Assembly (NCBI RefSeq): GCF_014646655.1
Contig: NZ_BMNR01000004.1
Location: 186,001-250,000 of the forward strand
Origin: Yeosuana aromativorans
Lineage (GTDB): Bacteria > Bacteroidota > Bacteroidia > Flavobacteriales > Flavobacteriaceae
Length of the DNA stretch: 64,000 nt
Reading direction: 5' to 3'
Both the position numbers and the translations under genes were made by a program. Below are positions 61,877-64,000 of the stretch, piece after piece. The notes under the pieces were generated by a model. The model searched no databases, was not told the DNA's origin, and worked only from the letters and a program-made list of their open reading frames with translations. Position 1 is the first letter of the stretch. Every line of letters starts with the position of its first letter.

Positions 61877-62425
61877 TTATTTGTTTAAAATTTTTAGCGT
61901 TTCTACTTCTAATAATTCATAAGTAAATGATTGCTCAAAAAATTTACTCGTTTTATTCTTGTAAATAATAGTTGCTGGAATGGAACCCGACCAATCTTTA
62001 TCAATTTGCGGTATCCATGCGTTCATATCCACATCATCCAAGGCAATAACTTTTGATTTTAAATGGTTTTCAACAATAAATGGTTTTAATTTAGAATCAT
62101 ATAAGTGTGGGAAATCCAAGCTCACCAAAATAACCTTGACTTTTTTATCAATATATTTTTGATTTAATTTTTCAAAATAAGGCAACTCCTTAACACATGG
62201 TGCGCACCAGGTAGCCCAAAAATTAATGACATACGTTGTGTCATTGGCTTTGTTTAAAAAGTTTTTGAAATCATTAAAATTATAGACATCCAGCTTAACG
62301 GTTTTGGCTTTACTGGAAACATCTTGGATTTCAGTGCTACTTTCTACATTTGAATTACTTGAAGATTTCTTGTCTTTACAACTTGAAAGAACACCTAATA
62401 AAATTAACAACCATATGTACTTCAT
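61877..62425 (-). CDS. TlpA-type thioredoxin lipoprotein
   Basis: The 182-residue lipoprotein (lipobox LGVLSSC, C16) has the TlpA/ResA thioredoxin fold: INFWATWCAPCVKELPYF (C73, C76), VILVSLDFP and SGSIPATIIY with the cis-Pro. TlpA-like proteins reduce periplasmic disulfides, including apocytochrome c in some systems, which would suit the nearby multiheme operon. It is first of a two-gene transcript. Confidence 0.88.
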   Translation of the reverse strand: MKYIWLLILLGVLSSCKDKKSSSNSNVESSTEIQDVSSKAKTVKLDVYNFNDFKNFLNKANDTTYVINFWATWCAPCVKELPYFEKLNQKYIDKKVKVILVSLDFPHLYDSKLKPFIVENHLKSKVIALDDVDMNAWIPQIDKDWSGSIPATIIYKNKTSKFFEQSFTYELLEVETLKILNK

Positions 62426-62498
62426 ATTGCTAAAATTAATTATTACTTGATGATATGTTGAGAGTTTAACAAATTTTTAAACAAAAAAGCATAAAGTA

Positions 62499-62529
62499 TT
62501 GTGTAATTATATTTTGATTTCTATATTTG
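62499..62529 (+). promoter_or_regulatory. Promoter of the trp unit
   Basis: TTG (62499-62501), 20 nt, then TATATTTG (62522-62529) match the Bacteroidota consensus. The predicted start near 62536 is about 12 nt before the trpL ATG. Confidence 0.75.
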
Positions 62530-62547
62530 AACCGCAATAAAAAAACA

Positions 62548-62604
62548 ATGAATACAATTTTAAATAATACTTGGTGGTGGAGCTTTCGAAACGTCATTTC
62601 GTGA
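62548..62604 (+). CDS. trpL: trp leader peptide with three consecutive Trp codons
   Basis: The 18-codon ORF reads MNTILNNTWWWSFRNVIS, with TGG TGG TGG at codons 9-11. It begins about 12 nt after the predicted transcription start and ends 37 nt before a terminator hairpin that precedes trpE. Stalling of the ribosome at the Trp codons under tryptophan shortage would change RNA folding and allow read-through. A short stem CGAAA-CGTCA-TTTCG covers the ORF's end. The arrangement is the textbook trpL pattern. Confidence 0.85.
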   Translation: MNTILNNTWWWSFRNVIS

Positions 62605-62640
62605 AGTAGTCGCTTGGTATATTTAAAAATTAAAATACAT

Positions 62641-62671
62641 AAAGGCTTGTCATTCACGACAAGCCTTTTTT
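62641..62671 (+). terminator. trp attenuator terminator
   Basis: AAAGGCTTGTC and GACAAGCCTTT pair over 11 bp with loop ATTCAC, followed by TTT. It sits 12 nt before the trpE ATG. GTGAA (62601-62605, at the trpL stop) can pair with TTCAC in the loop region, a possible part of the antiterminator. Confidence 0.9.
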
Positions 62672-62682
62672 AATGAACAAAA

Positions 62683-64000
62683 ATGAAAACATTTAGCTTA
62701 CACACTCATTACAAAAAAATTCTGGCGGATACCATCACACCAGTTAGCATCTATTTAAAAATAAGGGATAAATACCCTAATAGTATTCTTCTGGAAAGTA
62801 GTGATTATCATGCCAATGACAACAGTTTTTCATACATCTGTTTTAACCCCATTGCCTCTATAAAGGTTGAAAACGAAACCGTTTTTCAAACATTTCCAGA
62901 TGGCAGTTCCACAAAAAAAACAATTGATGAACACACCAATGTCACTGAAGAAATCCATCAATTTACCAAACGGTTTAAGATACATTCAGATACTGATTTT
63001 AAGTTCATCAACAATGGCATATTTGGTTACATAGCCTATGATGCCGTAAGATATTTTGAAGATATAACCATTTCTAAAAAAGAACATTCTGTTAACATTC
63101 CTGATATTTATTATGCGGTTTATCAAAATATTATTGCCATAAACCACTTTAAAAATGAGGCTTATATTTTTGCGCATTGTTATGACAGTGATGATACTAT
63201 TGATGATATCTTACAACTGATCAAAGCCAGGAATTTTGCTTCGTATGCATTTTCTTCAAAAGGAGATATGCACTCGAATTTAACCGATGATGAATACAAA
63301 CACCATGTGGAATTAGCCAAGAAACATTGTGCCAGAGGGGATGTATTCCAATTGGTTTTATCAAAAAGTTTTGCACAAGAATTCAAAGGTGATGAATTTA
63401 ATGTGTACCGTGCCTTAAGAAGTATCAACCCATCACCCTATTTGTTTTATTTTGATTATGGCAACTTTAAAATATTTGGAAGTTCCCCAGAAGCCCAATT
63501 GATTGTGAGCAATGGAAAAGCTGAAATCCACCCTATTGCAGGAACATTCAAACGAACAGGAAACGATTTACAAGATGCCGAACTGGCCAAACAATTAAAG
63601 ATTGATGACAAGGAAAATGCCGAACATGTTATGCTGGTTGATTTGGCCAGGAATGACCTGAGCAGAAATGGAAGTCACGTTACCGTTGACACGTATCGTG
63701 AAGTACAATTTTTTTCCCATGTTATTCATTTAGTTAGCAAGGTTACCGGGCAAAAGCACACCGATGTTCCAACCATGCAAGTGGTGGCAGACACATTCCC
63801 TGCAGGCACTTTAAGTGGCGCGCCAAAACACAGAGCCATGCAACTCATTGAGCAATATGAAAAAACGAGTCGCTCGTTTTATGGCGGCGCTATTGGTTTT
63901 ATGGATTTTGAAGGCAACTTTAACCATGCCATTATGATCAGGACCTTTTTGAGCAAAAACCACAAATTGCATTGGCAAGCTGGCGCTGGTTTGGTATCTA
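62683..64000 (+). CDS. trpE: Anthranilate synthase component I, 3' part outside window
   Basis: The frame starts MKTFSLHTHYKKILADTITP and is open to the window end (439 codons present; the family is about 460-520 long). Diagnostic parts are LLESSD, the inhibition site in the N-terminal domain, and the chorismate-binding C-terminal motifs: CARGDVFQLVLSKSF, SPYLFYFDYG, HPIAGTFKRT, HVMLVDLARNDLSR and FPAGTLSGAPKHRAMQLIE. It makes anthranilate from chorismate and glutamine with TrpG. The leader region upstream shows tryptophan-dependent attenuation. Confidence 0.96.
   Translation, partial: MKTFSLHTHYKKILADTITPVSIYLKIRDKYPNSILLESSDYHANDNSFSYICFNPIASIKVENETVFQTFPDGSSTKKTIDEHTNVTEEIHQFTKRFKIHSDTDFKFINNGIFGYIAYDAVRYFEDITISKKEHSVNIPDIYYAVYQNIIAINHFKNEAYIFAHCYDSDDTIDDILQLIKARNFASYAFSSKGDMHSNLTDDEYKHHVELAKKHCARGDVFQLVLSKSFAQEFKGDEFNVYRALRSINPSPYLFYFDYGNFKIFGSSPEAQLIVSNGKAEIHPIAGTFKRTGNDLQDAELAKQLKIDDKENAEHVMLVDLARNDLSRNGSHVTVDTYREVQFFSHVIHLVSKVTGQKHTDVPTMQVVADTFPAGTLSGAPKHRAMQLIEQYEKTSRSFYGGAIGFMDFEGNFNHAIMIRTFLSKNHKLHWQAGAGLVS

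Overview
The window is chromosomal DNA from a member of the Bacteroidota, most likely a marine Flavobacteriaceae. The sequence is AT-rich. Several promoters match the Bacteroidota pattern TTG-N17-24-TAnnTTTG. The tmRNA encodes the tag GENNYALAA, rpsU carries an isolated perfect Shine-Dalgarno sequence, and there are CcsBA cytochrome maturation, DUF2851, CIA30, sodium symporters and outer-membrane barrels of flavobacterial type. No rRNA, CRISPR array, prophage or insertion sequence was found.

Layout. 1-3.3 kb: translation block on the minus strand (xerC, hpf, four tRNAs and tuf; rpsU with its own promoter, SD and terminator). 3.3-11.7 kb: metabolism and transport (acyl-CoA dehydrogenase, ComEA-like protein, NSS symporter with a 47-residue MetS-like subunit, AGCS symporter, K+ channel, PspC, DUF2851). 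11.7-24 kb: mixed housekeeping, including an AT-rich islet gene with a HEPN-like motif, a LolE/FtsX permease abutting NamZ head to head, and a TPR protein paired with a plug-less barrel. 24-37.7 kb: surface-glycan cluster in several transcription units (glycosyltransferases, two flippases, and a 3-amino-sugar set of ketoisomerase, aminotransferase and acetyltransferase), with ftsE embedded. 37.8-44.8 kb: typA, kdsA, SDR and AlaDH/PNT-type genes, then ssrA with a structured leader. 44.8-47.6 kb: a coiled-coil repeat protein and a small gene, then a non-coding stretch holding a mini-ORF over a terminator-like hairpin. 47.6-59 kb: the most striking part. CcsBA stands opposite a six-gene minus-strand operon: diheme b-type membrane protein, membrane-tethered Fe-S/flavin oxidoreductase, 23-CXXCH cytochrome, 22-CXXCH cytochrome, outer-membrane barrel and OB-like lipoprotein. 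59-62.4 kb: lipoprotein, two rhodaneses, a thioredoxin-like protein and TlpA. 62.4-64 kb: a complete trp attenuator (promoter, trpL with three Trp codons, terminator) in front of trpE, which runs off the window.

How the parts fit. The multiheme operon looks like an electron conduit from a cytoplasmic NAD(P)H- or ferredoxin-type donor, through a membrane b-cytochrome, to 45 periplasmic c-hemes and an outer-membrane barrel. CcsBA could supply the heme attachment. The direction of flow and the terminal partner cannot be read from sequence. The glycan cluster probably builds and exports a polysaccharide or LPS O-chain containing a 3-acetamido-3,6-dideoxyhexose; kdsA nearby supplies Kdo for the LPS core.
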